In this document: positions 36,901 through 49,042 of the stretch, piece by piece
Layout: the number at the start of each line of letters is the position of its first letter
How positions within the stretch are numbered: position 1 is the first letter of the stretch
Source: Klebsormidium nitens
Taxonomy: Eukaryota > Streptophyta > Klebsormidiophyceae > Klebsormidiales > Klebsormidiaceae
Assembly: GCA_000708835.1 (NCBI GenBank)
Contig: DF236958.1
Span: forward strand, 185,006-249,005
DNA length: 64,000 bases
Direction of reading: 5' to 3'
Made by a program: the position numbers and the translations under genes
The notes under the pieces: generated by a model
What the model was told of the DNA's origin: nothing
Seen by the model: the letters and a program-made list of their open reading frames with translations, nothing else
The model's database searches: none

Positions 36901-39308
36901 AAGCGAAGCAACACTTAAGCTTACCCTCGTCTCTACAGTGTGGTTCGCACTTCCGGCCAATGACCCGCTCCCGCCACCACTGCCGCTTCTGCGGGGGCAT
37001 CTTCTGCTGGTCGTGCACGCGCCACCGCTGCCTACTTCCGGCGCACTTCCGCCAGTCGGACCCCCAGCGAGTCTGCGACGCATGCAACGAGCGCTTGGAG
37101 CCGGTACAGGTGCGTTCGAACATCAAAGTGCTACGCGTTTGAGGATTTCCTGGAGGTTTTCGTCCCTGAGCCGTTTGCTTCATATGCTGCTCGTCATTCG
37201 TTTGGAACAAGTGAGACGCGTGCAGTGAGTCCCTGGACCCTGTAGAGGTAGGTCTTTTGATGCTTTGCAGAAGGACCTGATCATACGAGCTCGTGATTGG
37301 TTGTAGTCTTTCAAGGCCGCTGCCTTGGTGGATTGAATTACTTCGTGTGCTTGCGCTCTATCAACTCAAGCCCTTCGTTGCAAGCATCCGTTTGCATTCA
37401 GGGGCACAGTTAGATAAGGAGTCACATTGAAGAATCTTCGCAAGCCCTAAGCCCTTTCCTTGGCTAACCAGTCTAACAAAGGGTCTCGCAGAACGTTTTT
37501 TACCTCCTTCCGCCCGCCACCTCCAATTCGGCTCCGCGTTTGCTTCTGTTCACCAGATCGAAGCCGCCTTTCCTTCATTTTGCAGAGGCTCTTAGCTGGC
37601 CGTGTCAGCAATGCCGCCCAGGTCGCCCTGCATGATGTCACTGACCCCGGGAGCTCCCTGCGCGCGTGGCTGAACAACCCGCTCGCCACGAGCCTCCAGG
37701 AAGACATTTTCAAGGCCACCGCCACGCTGCGCAGCTTCGAGCAAGTGGGCAGGCTAAAGCCGGAGAAGGGCATACCGGATTGGGTGCTCTCGGGGGCCAA
37801 AGGTATGCACCGAGGCCGCTTGCGTCTGTCGTGTATATATTAGGGTTCTCGTGGGTATGCTGTTTGCGGATTGCTCGTGGTCGGGCTGCAGGATGCTTGT
37901 TAGTCGCTTCAAGTGGGGAGTGTGTAAATCTCCTTCCACAAATTGCAACATATGATGGGGCTTCACAACAATGAGATTGGTAATTGTGACAGTCGTTACT
38001 GCTCACATCCGGCTCGTTGTCTTCCTCCAAGCGCTGCGATGGGGTTGTTTCGACAGAGGGCGTAAATCCGTACAGCCTATTTGCTATTTCTGCTCTGATT
38101 GTTTTAGCTGGCTGATTTGGGCGTTCCCTTGTAGGGCTCTACTTGGGCAAACAGTCACCCCTATCAACTCCACGGCGCAGCTAATGTTCACGTCGTCGGA
38201 TGCAGGATTGGCCATCATTACAGTCTTCAAGATTGGCATCGGTCTAACGTACAAGATTGGGACGGGCCTGGTGGTGGCGCGACGGGAGGACGGGACGTGG
38301 TCACCGCCCAGTGCGATAGGGCTGGCGGGGCTGGGCTACGGGCCGCAGGTAGGCTTTGCTGCTCGCCAGGTTTTGCGCTTTAAGTCCTGCAAGTTTCGGA
38401 ACGGTAGTTAGATGCAATAGGACGTGTTAGAGACGCTGTCCTTGGCCTGCATTTAGCGCCACTTCGTGGCCGGCAGCAGGTTGGGAAGGAGATGGTCTGT
38501 GAACCTGTGTGGAGCGCACGCCGTGGATTGCGACGTTGACGTTGCGCCGCTGGATTGAGCCGCTCTGTTGAAGCAACTTGCAAGCAGCAAAGGGTATGCA
38601 GATGCGGCTGCATGTAGCAGTCCGCACTTCCACTGATGTCCCACATTCGTTAAGGTGCATTTCGAAGTGCTGATTTATTTTTCAATCGAAAACTGCAATC
38701 AAGGCCAGTCCGCTTATTTCTGTATCCAACTTAAAGTCACAGGTTGCAGAAGGCCGTTCAATGTATCACGATTTGACTGATTGAGTCGCTCGATTACCAT
38801 TCGAGCATTGCTTGTAGAACGTCAGTCACCCATTATTGGAACTGAGAGAGAAAGCGCAATTATTATTGTTATTCTTCAGCTCGGCGGCGAGCTGACCGAT
38901 TTCGTGATAGTACTGCGGACGCTCGAGGCAGTCAAGGCCTTCACCGGGCGGGTCCATCTGTCGGTCGGCGCGGGACTCTCAGTTGCCGCGGGACCCGTTG
39001 GACGCTCCGCAGAGGCGGACGTCCGTGCCGGTCTGTCCGGAACGGCGGCCTGTCTGAGCTACAGCTGCAGTAAGGGGGTCTTCGTGGGGTTGTCGGTGGA
39101 GGGCAGCGTTGTTGCGACGAGGACGGAAGCAAATGCGCGGTTCTACGGGGACCAATCGATGCGCGCCCGGGAGCTGCTTCTAAGCGACGTGGGCAGTCCG
39201 AGGGCGGCAGCGCCGCTTTACGCGGCCTTGGATGCGCTGTTCTCGAAGGTGGATCCGGTAGAGGACGACTGCTTTCCGGGTGACATTTATGACGACGAGG
39301 ATGAGTAG
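33988..39308 (+). CDS. RING-FYVE-SYLF (DUF500) protein
   Basis: Eight exons: 33988-34072, 34413-34477, 35284-35437, 35910-36343, 36939-37109, 37586-37802, 38206-38348 and 38880-39308, in phase, 565 aa. Three domains in order: a C3HC4 RING finger (C21, C24, C39, H41, C44, C47, C60, C63), as in E3 ubiquitin ligases; a FYVE zinc finger (about 236-296) with WMPDSS, RSRHHCRFCGG and RVCDAC, which binds PI3P on endosomes; and a SYLF domain (about 304-565) with QVGRLKPEKGIPDWVL, TYKIGTGLVVARREDG, GGELTDFVIVLRT and YSCSKGVFVGLSVEGS, a lipid- and actin-linked module. FYVE-SYLF proteins are known in plants; the N-terminal RING split over three exons is extra as far as I recall. The intron after 36343 has a GC donor. 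The frame is open upstream of ATG 33988 to 33721 at least, into the transposon end, so the true start could be earlier. Confidence 0.92.
36344..36938 (+). other. GC-AG intron inside the FYVE finger
   Basis: The exon must end after ATGCAG at 36343 so that the FYVE cysteines CMQ and CGSHFRP join in frame; the next bases are GCATGG, giving a GC donor, and the acceptor is CTACAG at 36938. GC-AG introns are a minor normal class. No GT near 36343 keeps the motif. Confidence 0.75.
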
Positions 39309-40510
39309 GTAGAGTAGGCCGGAAGCGGTTGTGATACAACGTTATACTGGATAGGAACGCACCAGCATGCACGTTGCGTGGGCTGACGTTCTATATTGTG
39401 GAATTATGTAAAGTGGGCAGGTAGGATAGGCGCACGTGTACAAATATAGATCTGTGGATAACGTTAGACTGCAACTCATTGCAGAACGGCCTTGAGCAAT
39501 TCGATAAAACCTAAAACCATCGCTGGGTGTGGTTGGTGGTAAAACCTCAGTGCATATTACAAGAAGCTGTAGGTCGCGGCAGGCCCTTCGGAAAACCTCA
39601 ATGCATACAACAGTGCTTACAAAACGTAGCCAGCTCAATCAACTAGCGAGCAACGTATGCCTCACATGTTCGACCATACAACCAGGCAGCTCCACCGCGG
39701 AAGCGCACCCATCGGGCCGTATAAGGCTCACCGCGTCGACGAAGTCACCAACAGAATTCTGCCCAGAATGGAAAGAAAGTACAAAAATCCCCTCGTACAC
39801 AAAGCCATTATTTTGGAACGAAGACATGATCTGTACAAATGGCTGTGATAGGTCTGATTTTACAGCTACATAAATGTGCTGCGTTCGAACCCTCTCTCCC
39901 GTAATAGCAACACGGGCATACCGACGGACAACTCTAGTCACAAGGTTTGAAGTTGAGAAAAAGAAAGGTCAAATGTGCAAATGATCAAAAGTCGCCTCGA
40001 GCAACGTCTGTAATCTTGTTGTTGAAGCACACAATAAATACTGGTCGCTTAGGAGCGTTCTATTCGACCTGGAAGAAACAAATGGCCAGCAAGCCGACTC
40101 TACTATGACCCAGACCTGGTTCTAAAATGTCCACGAGGTGACTCAGCAATCGATGGGGATGTTCCGAGACCTTCTTCTCGCTGCCTGTGACTTCAAATTA
40201 CAAACTCTCGTTCCGCGGGCGTGGTGCTTACACGGTATGCTTGTCAAGCGAGTGTTTGCGTCTAGCAATAAATATGTATGCTCTAAGGTCTTTGAGCAAG
40301 TCTCTTATATATGCTGTCTGTGACTGTAACAAGGTGTTGTAAGCGGGCTTAGAGTGCGTATACGGTGTGCTTTTTGAAGCCTTCGGCCGTTTTTACTATT
40401 ACATGATCAAGTGCCCTATGGGCTTTGGGCGCTTCTCGCGATGATTGATCCTGTAACCCAATGAGCTGATGCCCAAAGCCGGGGAGCACCTATGAGAGCC
40501 GTGCGTACGT
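39309..40510. other. Convergent intergenic region
   Basis: About 1.2 kb between the stops of the RING-FYVE-SYLF gene (+) and the DUF604 gene (-). Both 3' UTRs must lie here. No gene or repeat seen. Confidence 0.5.
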
Positions 40511-43500
40511 TTACAGAATGCCGTTGCAACTTCCTAGCTCTATAACGAGCTTGGACCAGCTCGGATCCACGCTCAAAGAGCGGCAGCACTGGCGCCGCAA
40601 GTTCGGGCCCCGGAAAAGGCCGTCGCGGCTCGGCGCAAACGGAACCACGTCGCGCGTTATCGTCGCCTCCGATACGCGCGCGACCATATGTGGGACGCAG
40701 TCCGTCTGATTTTTCGGGACGTCTCTAGAGTACGTGCTGTTCATTTTATTTCCGGCGCTGGCCCCGACCCCGTCCACCCATAAATTTATCGGCGTCGCGC
40801 ACTGGCCCCCGTCCGGGTAACTCTCGACCTCCGACCGCGTGTCGAACGTAAACTCCTTGATGCCCTTGCGATACCCGTAGGACTGGAACGTCATTTCCGC
40901 CCGCTCTAGATCTCCGACGCGACCCGCCCCGACGAACAGCTTCACCGAGTAGCCCCACGAGACGACGGCCGTGAACATGTTCTCGTGGTCTATGCAAAAC
41001 GCGGTCTGCAGAAAGTTGATCGGGTCCGCGCGCATGTTGTTCGTAAACCGCGCCAGCGCCGGCACGCGCGTCATGTTCGGGAACACGGGGTCCAGCAGCA
41101 TGACGTGGTGCATGGAAATGAACGGCGCGAGCGGGTGCGCTTGTAAAAACCCCGCCACGTTTCCGCGCAGGTCGAACTGGTGGAACCCCCGGACACGTGT
41201 CAGCTGCACGCCGAGCTCCGCGGAGCAGATGCGCACGCGCGCGTCGCTCCCGTATTGTTCCGGGTAGCGCCGGATACAGTCGTCCATGGTCTCGGAGAGC
41301 GCGAGCGCGAGCGGCCAGCTGACAGCGATGCCCCCCCCGCCGTAGGCCATCTCGTACCCGGCGATGACCAACTGTTCGCCGGTCTCGGAGGCGCTGCCCA
41401 GGTAGAGCATTTCGGTGTGATCGTAACTGTAAATTGGGAAGAGGGGGAGTGATCAGAGGTAATCCGCAGCTGCTGACGGAGAAGGGAAATTCCATTCTAA
41501 ACACTGCAGAAAAAGCTGCCCAAGTAGAGCATCTCGGTGTGGTCGTAACTGTAGATTGGGGGGGGACTGGTCAGAGATGACCCTTCGCTCTTATCACAGA
41601 AGGGCCAGAAGAAGTTGTGTCCAATGATCGAGAAAGCTGCCCGGGTAGAGCATCGAGTCGGTAGGTCGTAGCTGCAAGGGGGGGAAATGAGATAATGAGT
41701 TTGTTTCCCCCCACGTTCAGGAGCTAACGGATTGTCGGAAAGCCTGCCCAAGTGTCGTAGCTGCAATAGAGGGGTGGGATAGTCAGGAATATCTCTAGCA
41801 CGATTCTTACAACGCATTACTTGCAAATAGACCGTCTTGGAAAAACTGCCCAGGTAGAGCATTGCGGTGTGGTCGTAACCGCAGAACCGGGGACGAGTAT
41901 TGAAGTGCTCGAACACTCGATAAACCCTTGTTACTTGAGCCTTGACCTTCTGCATCCGAGTCTGGGTGTGGGCAGATTTTAGGCGAGGGCTTTTGCCCTC
42001 CGAAGCCTGCAGCTAATCTGTGAGGCTTTTCCTCCTTCTAAAGCAGTTAGTATTGACCCGTAAGAGAAAGTTTCTTACAAAATACGTCTTGATCCAGCTT
42101 CGTACTCCGGAACAAAGCGCTACTTTTTGGAATCAGCTCACACGATAAGGCCTCTTCGGTGATCGCATCGCAGAAATCGAGGCGTTGGTCTGGGCGACGC
42201 TGACACTAGGTCGAACCAGCAGTGAGCTCGATGAACCCATGAGACTCAAGAGCAGAGCATTAAACGAACATTGACCGTCAAAAGTGCGACCTTGGAACAG
42301 CGGATTGTTCCCAAAGGCCCCTCAACAACACAAGAACCCACGTGGCAAACAACGGCAAAAGATAGCTGTCTGCAGCCTAACCCTGCAGACTCCTTCTGAC
42401 CATATGCTTTGTGCGGATCTTACCCGTGACGTGTGCTTCTCGGAATCCCTTAGCACTGCACTGTGAGTAGGGAGCCCCAACGTGACGTGAAGTGACGTGT
42501 GATGTGAGATAGATGCCAGGGGCCCCTGTTTTGTTGCGTTTGTCGAAAGCCCCCTGGGAAGTTCGTCTGATGCTTTGTGCGGGTGTAACTGAGTGTGTGG
42601 AACGTGTGGAAATCAAGCGGATTGTCCAATTCGTGAGGCGTCAAGCGGAGAGCATTGTAGGAAAGATGGCAGGAGTTCGAAGTGCGTCAAGTGTGACGAT
42701 GGGAGACCAGATGCCATCGCAACACCTCAGCTTTCCAAGCACTACTTGCTGAATATACGTCCAATTCTCGACCACCAGCGTAACCAGCCGCTTTCTTGAC
42801 ATACTGGGTCTTGTTTTCGCTATCAGTAGGGCACTTTGCAGGTATATTCAAGCTGCGTGGACGGACGAATGGAGGGCTTTTGCTGTTCCTAGGGGGGCGC
42901 CACTATCATACTAAAATGTGGAAGCGGTTTTCAACGAAGTGTCCCCAGGTGCTGGCACAACCCGCAACCAACAAAGCAAAGCGGACCAAATTGCCTCGCT
43001 TTGACATATCACTTAATTCTGTCTTCAATCTGATGACAAGTGTCTTCAATCGGATGACAAATGCAAGTGGATCAGTGCTACCATTTTCTCAAGGGCCCTT
43101 GAAGATCTTCTTTCTCCAGCAATAGGACCCTCAGGACTTGCTTTCACCGGCAATAAGATGATCCTCACCTAGAGAGCACCGCTGCAAGCGCGTCCGGATT
43201 GAACACCGTGTCATCGTCTCCCATCACGAACCACCGCACGTCCGGTAGCCCCAACTGAAACGCCTCAATCACAATCCTCGCGACGCGCAGACACGAGCGG
43301 GGGCCCCATCCCGTGTACGGCAAATGAGAGGTGTCTTCGGACACTCGCGCCTCGGGGAGCCCTTCGGACGCCCAGTCGTAGTCCTGGAGCGCGCCGTCCA
43401 ACCAGACGAAGCCACGTGTCTTGTTGGGCTGCCACCAGGTGCGCACGAGATCCTTGCGCGAGGAATAGCTGTGGACGGAGGAACCGATGCCGAACAAGAC

Positions 43501-45436
43501 GTTGCGCAGGGCTGCATGAGGGGCACGGAGTTGGTCAGAAAGAGAACCAGGTTTGTTACAGAGGGCGTCAAAGGACCGGTCCTACATGACGTCAGCAGCG
43601 TACGGCGTATTTAAATCGTCCGACGAATCTGCCCGCGTGACGTCGAAATCGAAAACCGGTGTGAGCCCTATCCGCGCGGCGTGCGGAAAAAGGAGAAAAG
43701 TTGCTCTGGCCGAGTTTCGATCGCTCACTTTCACGGTGACATCAAGCGCACATGCCAGTTGTGCTAGAGATTTCTGTGTGCCCAACTTGGATCCAAATGC
43801 ACAGGTCGGGGCGGTATATGAAGTCTGACGCCCTCTTTAAGGCCAGACCAAATCAGTGGTGGTAGTAAGCATCATACTTCGAAGTATGATGACGTACGGT
43901 CATCTCGGGTGGAGAACAAGACAGAGTGAAGCATTTTCTGATCAGGTAACTGTGCACAAGATTGTAAGGGTAAGGAAGGGGAAATCGTGTCAAGGAAGGT
44001 TACTTCGAGTGAGCGGACCTTTCTCTTGTCGGTCCAAAGCAGGGAGTGAGGGGCGGTAGTTGAGTCTGACCGCAAAGCAAGAGGCTTTGGACACGATTCT
44101 GGAGCTTGTGCAGCTAAGGTGAAAAAGCATGTAAGGATTGGGAAATATAAGTTTGGTGTTCGGTCGCGCTAAGTTGCCGGAAAGGGAGACGTGAGGGTAG
44201 TCAAGAGCTTTCTTTCAACCATAAGTAGATACAATCTTGCGAAGTGAGTGTATCATTCAGCATTGTTTGGGAGGGTGGGAGGGCGAATTGAAGAGACTGT
44301 TTGTAGGGTTGTGAAGTAGGGTCTGCAGGGAGTATGGGCGTGCGATGCGCTGGGAGGGCAGAGAGAAGGGGTCCAATGTCATCAGAATGTTTTATAAAAC
44401 AGGATGCGACAAGGCCCAAGATCGTTTATTCAGGTTCAAGGAGGAAACAAATTTTAAATTAGCCGGCTGAAAAGAAGCCCAGATGTGCACAAAGGGAGAC
44501 AGGGAGTAAGCAGAGAGGCTCAGATTGGGCCGCACATTAGTGGGTACGGAGGCCTGCAAGACTTCCATTCTTTTTGTATGGACCGCATCTGTCACCACGT
44601 TCTCAATTGTGCAGCCAAAAAGTCATTACTGGGTATACGCTCAGCTCCTTTCACGAGCAGCAAATCCTTTTCGAAGCCTCCAGGATCTCTCAGACCCAGT
44701 TGCCACTGCGTCTAAAGCGTTTCTTCAATTACCCACACATGCAGTCAACCAAGAACAACCAGCCCCAGGATCTAGTCAGTGGTGATTCCCTTTGAAAGCA
44801 TGTCAAGTCTGAAAGCATGTCAAGTCTGAGCAGACCAGTTGAGATCTGCTGTCCACCGATCGCTGCCACAGCTGCTGAGTAGGTAGCAAAATCTAGAGCC
44901 CACGAGCCCGCATTTTTGGCTTGTTTTGTACACTGAAGGATCTCAATTGATGGTGCATCTTAATTGACCACCTGGATAGGCTGCAATGCAGAAGCCCATA
45001 CTTGCCATCATCAAAGTCCACTTGAACCTTGATGTAAGAATTCCACCTTGACTTCTATCAGAGAGCTCCTCAAGATAAAAGTTGGCTGTGATCCTGAAAA
45101 TCTTTCACTCCTGACATAGCCACAGCAAGAACACTGACTGGTGGGCGTCGCAGTATTGAAGCCCGTCCAGTTCCCGCTGCGGATCCTCTCCTGCTCCGCT
45201 CCCGTCAGCTGCGGGGCCCCTTCTGAATAGTTGCCGCGGTGCTTCTCCTGGACCTCATGCACGCGCTGCACTTGCACGCTGATTAGAAACGCGTCCTCGT
45301 GGCTCATGAGGGCGGTTCCAAAACGCTGGCGCGACCAGAGGAGGTCGAACGAGCGCCCGGCCATGAAGGACGTGACCATCAGGATCAGCGGCAGGAGCTT
45401 CGCCCCAGTGGGCCAGGACTTAGTCATGGTTTGCAT
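40511..45436 (-). CDS. DUF604 (Fringe-like, GT31-type) glycosyltransferase, type II membrane protein
   Basis: Three exons: 45436-45139, 43511-43169 and 41426-40511, in phase, 518 aa. The plant DUF604 family resembles Fringe glycosyltransferases; it is a Golgi-type enzyme and its acceptor is unknown. Seen: a Met start at 45436 (first ATG of the frame), a short hydrophobic anchor (KLLPLILMVTSF, about residues 13-24), then LFGIGSS, TWWQPNKTRGFVWLD, RVARIV, VRWFVMGDDDTVF with the acidic metal-binding DDD (about 198-200), YDHTEMLYLGS, YGGGGIAVSWPLA, CAELGV-like CSAELGVQLTR, PGFHQ-like RGFHQFD, PLAPFISMHH and SVSWGY-like VVSWGYSV. The N-terminal exon is linked by phase and topology rather than by family match. 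Intron 2 carries four copies of the start of exon 3. Head to head with the small gene at 46752. Confidence 0.92.
41515..41895 (-). repeat. Array of four ghost copies of the start of DUF604 exon 3
   Basis: Exon 3 starts at 41426. Upstream in the intron (higher coordinates) its acceptor and first about 35 bases recur at about 41515-41562, 41633-41685, 41738-41775 and 41838-41890. The first copy is nearly perfect: CAATCTACAG acceptor then a frame reading YDHTEMLYLGS and, after FFCSV, a stop. The fourth reads YDHTAMLYLGS. The copies share AAAAAGCTGCCC-type flanks with one another that the real exon lacks, so they seem to have multiplied as ghosts. Confidence 0.85.
43870..43891. repeat. 22-bp perfect palindrome
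   Basis: A perfect palindrome without a spacer, centred on TTCGAA with arms beginning CATCATAC, in intron 1 of the DUF604 gene. It could be a dimeric protein site or a small hairpin; its function is unknown. Confidence 0.6.
44792..44825. repeat. Two tandem 17-bp units
   Basis: The unit TGAAAGCATGTCAAGTC occurs twice head to tail in intron 1 of the DUF604 gene. No role evident. Confidence 0.8.
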
Positions 45437-46751
45437 GCACCGGGGCAATAACCCACCCTGGTTAAGGGGGTTGAAAGGGTACTGGCCGGCTTGTTCTATA
45501 CGGGCTCTGGTTAAGAACCAAACCTCCGTCAGGGCTTGACAGCTGGCAGACCGGGGCCGGCGCTCCCTACAGTGGGCTGGCAAAGCGGAGACGTGGTCTA
45601 CTTTGCTGAAGCGGGGACAATGCTGCGAAAGCAAGCGCTTCCTCCCAGCATGGCACTCAGATGGCTCGACTGATCCTGCCCAGTGACAGTGGTTCGTATT
45701 TATCGAAGTTGCAAGCTGCCACCTTTGAGGGAACGAGGTAGCAGGAGATTGGAGGGATCCACTCTTTGTCCCTGAGCTTGCAACCCCAAAAGGTGGTGCT
45801 GCCAGGTGCAGGTCCCTCCCTAGGAGTCCCTATACCTACCTACCAACGTACCGTGACCAGAATATTCTCTCCCTCTGGCGCACTTTCCAAGTGCCTACCT
45901 AGCTCTTTCCACCACTGGGAGTCGGACTATTGTCGGATTGTAGGTAGCTTCGAAGTCCGTGAAGAGGCTCGCCAGAGTACCTACTGCGCAGTGCGCCTGG
46001 CTCTAGAGAGCAGAGCCTATCCAGGTTTGAATGCCTTGCAAGTTGCGCCTAACCGTTGGGCCCGAGTTGGCAACAACATCGGGACTCTCACGCAATGTGA
46101 CATCAACGCAATGAATACCGGTCTGTCCAGCTGGCATCCGAAAGCCACCTGGCAACTTGCTGGCGCAATTTTCATGCCAGCCCTTGATCGTACGGAAGGC
46201 GTATGCCAAGCGTCAAATCAGGAGCTCAACGAGCATTAAGTGCGCGGCCTGCGCGGCAAGGTCGTTGTTCCGGCAATGACGCATATCGAATATCTCTCTC
46301 GAGTTCATGAAGGGTAAGGTCCATGAAGGGTAAGGTCCTTGGCCCGAGAACTCTAGTCGTTGCCGCTTCCGTAGAATACGGCGTCCGACCTAGTCGCGTC
46401 GGACACTTGCAGTCTTGCAGCGTCCGAGAATCGCTGAACCGCTTATGAAAGTGTGTAACGCCCTATGATAGGGACAACGGTCTTCTGGCTCGGCTATGCG
46501 CTGGCCAAGGCACTTGTAAAATACAGCGTATGTCTGCTCCGAAGAAAGTAGAAACCAGCCTTAATAATCGGGTAAGGTTACAGCAAGGCACAGCTTGATT
46601 CTACTATTGTATCTATTGACAAGACATTTTTTGTATGTAGCACCCCTTTGATTAAAAGCTTCCTGCCACAAGCCTCTCTCTCTCTCCCCAATGCTGGGCA
46701 GGGAAACTGGTTGAGGCTCTCTCAAAAGTATGGAGAGCTTTCACCTTTAAA
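45437..46751. promoter_or_regulatory. Divergent promoter region DUF604 / small gene
   Basis: About 1.3 kb between two start codons facing away from each other. It contains a CT tract near 46674-46687. Open frames here lack support. Promoter role is inferred from orientation. Confidence 0.35.
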
Positions 46752-49042
46752 ATGGCGCTTCTAACAAGGAAGGGAGCTGAGGCTTGTATGCTTCACAGGT
46801 GAGCTACCTTTGCATCAGTCTTTTGCACTGCATATCTGGAATATGCTCAAACTTGCATGGATGGTTGGTGTGCGCAGGGGGTCCATCTGTCGAGATTGAT
46901 TGAATGTGCAGCTCATACCTTTTCATTTCATCTCAAGACATTCTTAGGGTATGCTGGATATCTCTTCTTTGCAGGAGACTCTCTTAGCTTCTTACTCAAA
47001 AAGCAGACTGGTCGTAGATTGTGTACTATGCATGATCGTGAAACCTTGAGTTGTTCCAAACTTCAAAAGCAGGACGGGGGTCACCCTCAATGACTTGATC
47101 ATGACAAATGTTGAGGCAGGGCTATGCTGGGGTACGCTGTGGATGCACCATTGGGATATATGAAGAGCGCCCCGATCTGGCTGTTTGCAAACTCGACTGT
47201 CGGTAGTGGTCCGAGTTCGTGGGTGCTCGCACTACACTTGACCTCTGCTCCAAAGCTTCCAAGGGTCTTCACTCCCGCTTGTCTCCCGCTCTGCAGCCCT
47301 GGAGGAGCGCTCAGCCAGTGGCCAACCAGGAGCTCCATGTGCCCCTTTGTCCACTCGTCACCAGCGCAACCTCGTGCAGGTAAGGCTCTTAGGTGTCATC
47401 GTTTTGCTGCATGAAGACTTTATTTGCTCCTGGTGTGCTGTGCTCATGCCCTGGGACTGCAACTCTTTGCTTGAGACTGCACCTGTCTGCTTCTTCCAGC
47501 ACCAAGTAGACTATCAGTCAGCGGGCCTTCACGAAAAGAACGTCACCGGCATGATTTTATTCTTTTCTTTTCTGTCTGTTATTTTGTGGACAAAATCATT
47601 CATACATGCATCGTTAAATTTCCTCTTCTCACTGAGTGTACTTGGTCTCTCAGCAGGGACATGCTGGCGCCCCATTGTTGGACAACTGGTCTGGGCGGTC
47701 CAGCACGGTCCTCGTGTTGCATTTTATAGGTGAGTGCCCTTGGTTGCATTGAGGTTGCTCAACTTCAACTACACAGCTGATGCGTTATTGACTGCATGCG
47801 GTGACAGATGTGGAATGATGATACAAAATACACTGGCTTGCTGATTATTCCTGTGCACATCGCGATGGCAATTGTTTGCTTGCGCAACAGATCGACCGAA
47901 ACATGCAGACAAAGTATTTCTTGTGCCTCAAAACACGTGCATTTGGGCCTCGTTGCTGTGTTCTGTTTTCAAGCTGCATCTGAGCATCGAGTCAAGGTGC
48001 AACTTGGAGACAAAAGTTCGATCACTTTTTCCAGGGGCGTTTATGTGGAGACATGTATTCAGGTGCATGCTGACCAGTGCGGGGTGCGGGGCCGGCGCGA
48101 GGAGCAAAATTGAATAACATGCTTCTTTGCTTTTGCAGGGCATCGAGCGCGAGCGTGTGAAGCAGATGGAGGCGCGGCTAAAGAAGGACATCCACGGCGA
48201 GGCGAGCACTGTGAGGGCGCCGTCAGCAGGTCACGGCGGCCAGCGTGCGAACGCCGCCTGAGGTGGGCATCTTGAGATGGAGGTGTATTACATTTTAAGC
48301 TCCTGAGTATTTTGACCAAACCTGGGGATGAGACCCCTGGTTTGCCGGTCGTCGACATGTTGGTTATGCTGACCAGCATGCGCAGCCGCACAAGATGAGT
48401 TGCGCGGATTTTAGTACGGGTCTTCACTTGCCCTCCCCTCTGGTCGTCCAAATCGATTAAGGCTTTCTAAAGCCGGTTTTTCTGGACGTGATGGATTTTG
48501 AAAGCAACAGAAGCTCTCTTGCTTTATCAATGATGTGAAAAAGAAGTCCTTTGTTCTGAGGAATGGAGTCCTGGCGATCTCTCTGTGTGTCAGCGTTCTG
48601 CATCAATGAAATGGAGAGCCATTAACCTCCTGTTTCAGGAAGTGTGGTTTTCTGGCTCATCCCTCGTCGCAGCAATGTTGACAAATTCAGAAAAATTCAG
48701 TCGCCTTTTCTTGGATGCTTTAACCACCTCACTCCCGGGTCGGTGTCCCAGAACGATAGCTTACTCGTGAGCCCCGCTTGCGTGCTGCCTGAACTCAATG
48801 TTGCTCACTCTGCACCGATATCGGTGGGCATTCCAAAGACTCTGTGTGAAAGGGGAAGTATTGACACTTTCGCTCTTGGAGTTCACGTGTCAATGGAGCT
48901 GCAGGCGGAGGGCGTCCGGCTGGGGTACTCGCGCGCCTCACTCACAGACGGCAAGGCGCCTAAGAGCCCCCACTTTGACGCATCGGCGCGCAACATCAGC
49001 AGGCTGGGAAGGATGCTGTGCTCATGTTCAGTTGCCAAGTAA
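46752..49042 (+). CDS. Small multi-exon gene, unknown function, possible organelle-targeted protein
   Basis: Exon 1 46752-46798 (ATG in good context AAAATGGCG, then GTGAGC), exon 2 47256-47379 (ends CAG/GTAAGG), exon 3 48139-48210 and exon 4 48905-49042 (TAA). All phases agree and give about 126 aa. The first two exons are Ser/Arg/Leu-rich and short of acidic residues, like a mitochondrial or plastid presequence; exon 3 is a charged helix (GIERERVKQMEARLKKDI); exon 4 is GC-rich with coding-like bias (AEGVRLGYSRASLTDGKAPK). Alternatively exon 3 is terminal and runs on to TGA 48259-48261, giving 97 aa. Exon 2's acceptor (CCAAAG) is weak. I do not recognise a family, and the model is tentative. 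Confidence 0.4.

Noticed and set aside
40746-41504. 252-codon - strand frame rich in Arg/Gly over DUF604 exon 3
   Set aside because: It is the shadow of the GC-rich coding exon in another frame; the conserved family residues are in the other frame.
42593-42799. Cys-rich + strand frame (CGTCGN...CRKDG...CVKC)
   Set aside because: It lies inside an intron of the DUF604 gene on the other strand, has no start codon or splice partners, and the cysteine spacing fits no finger I know.
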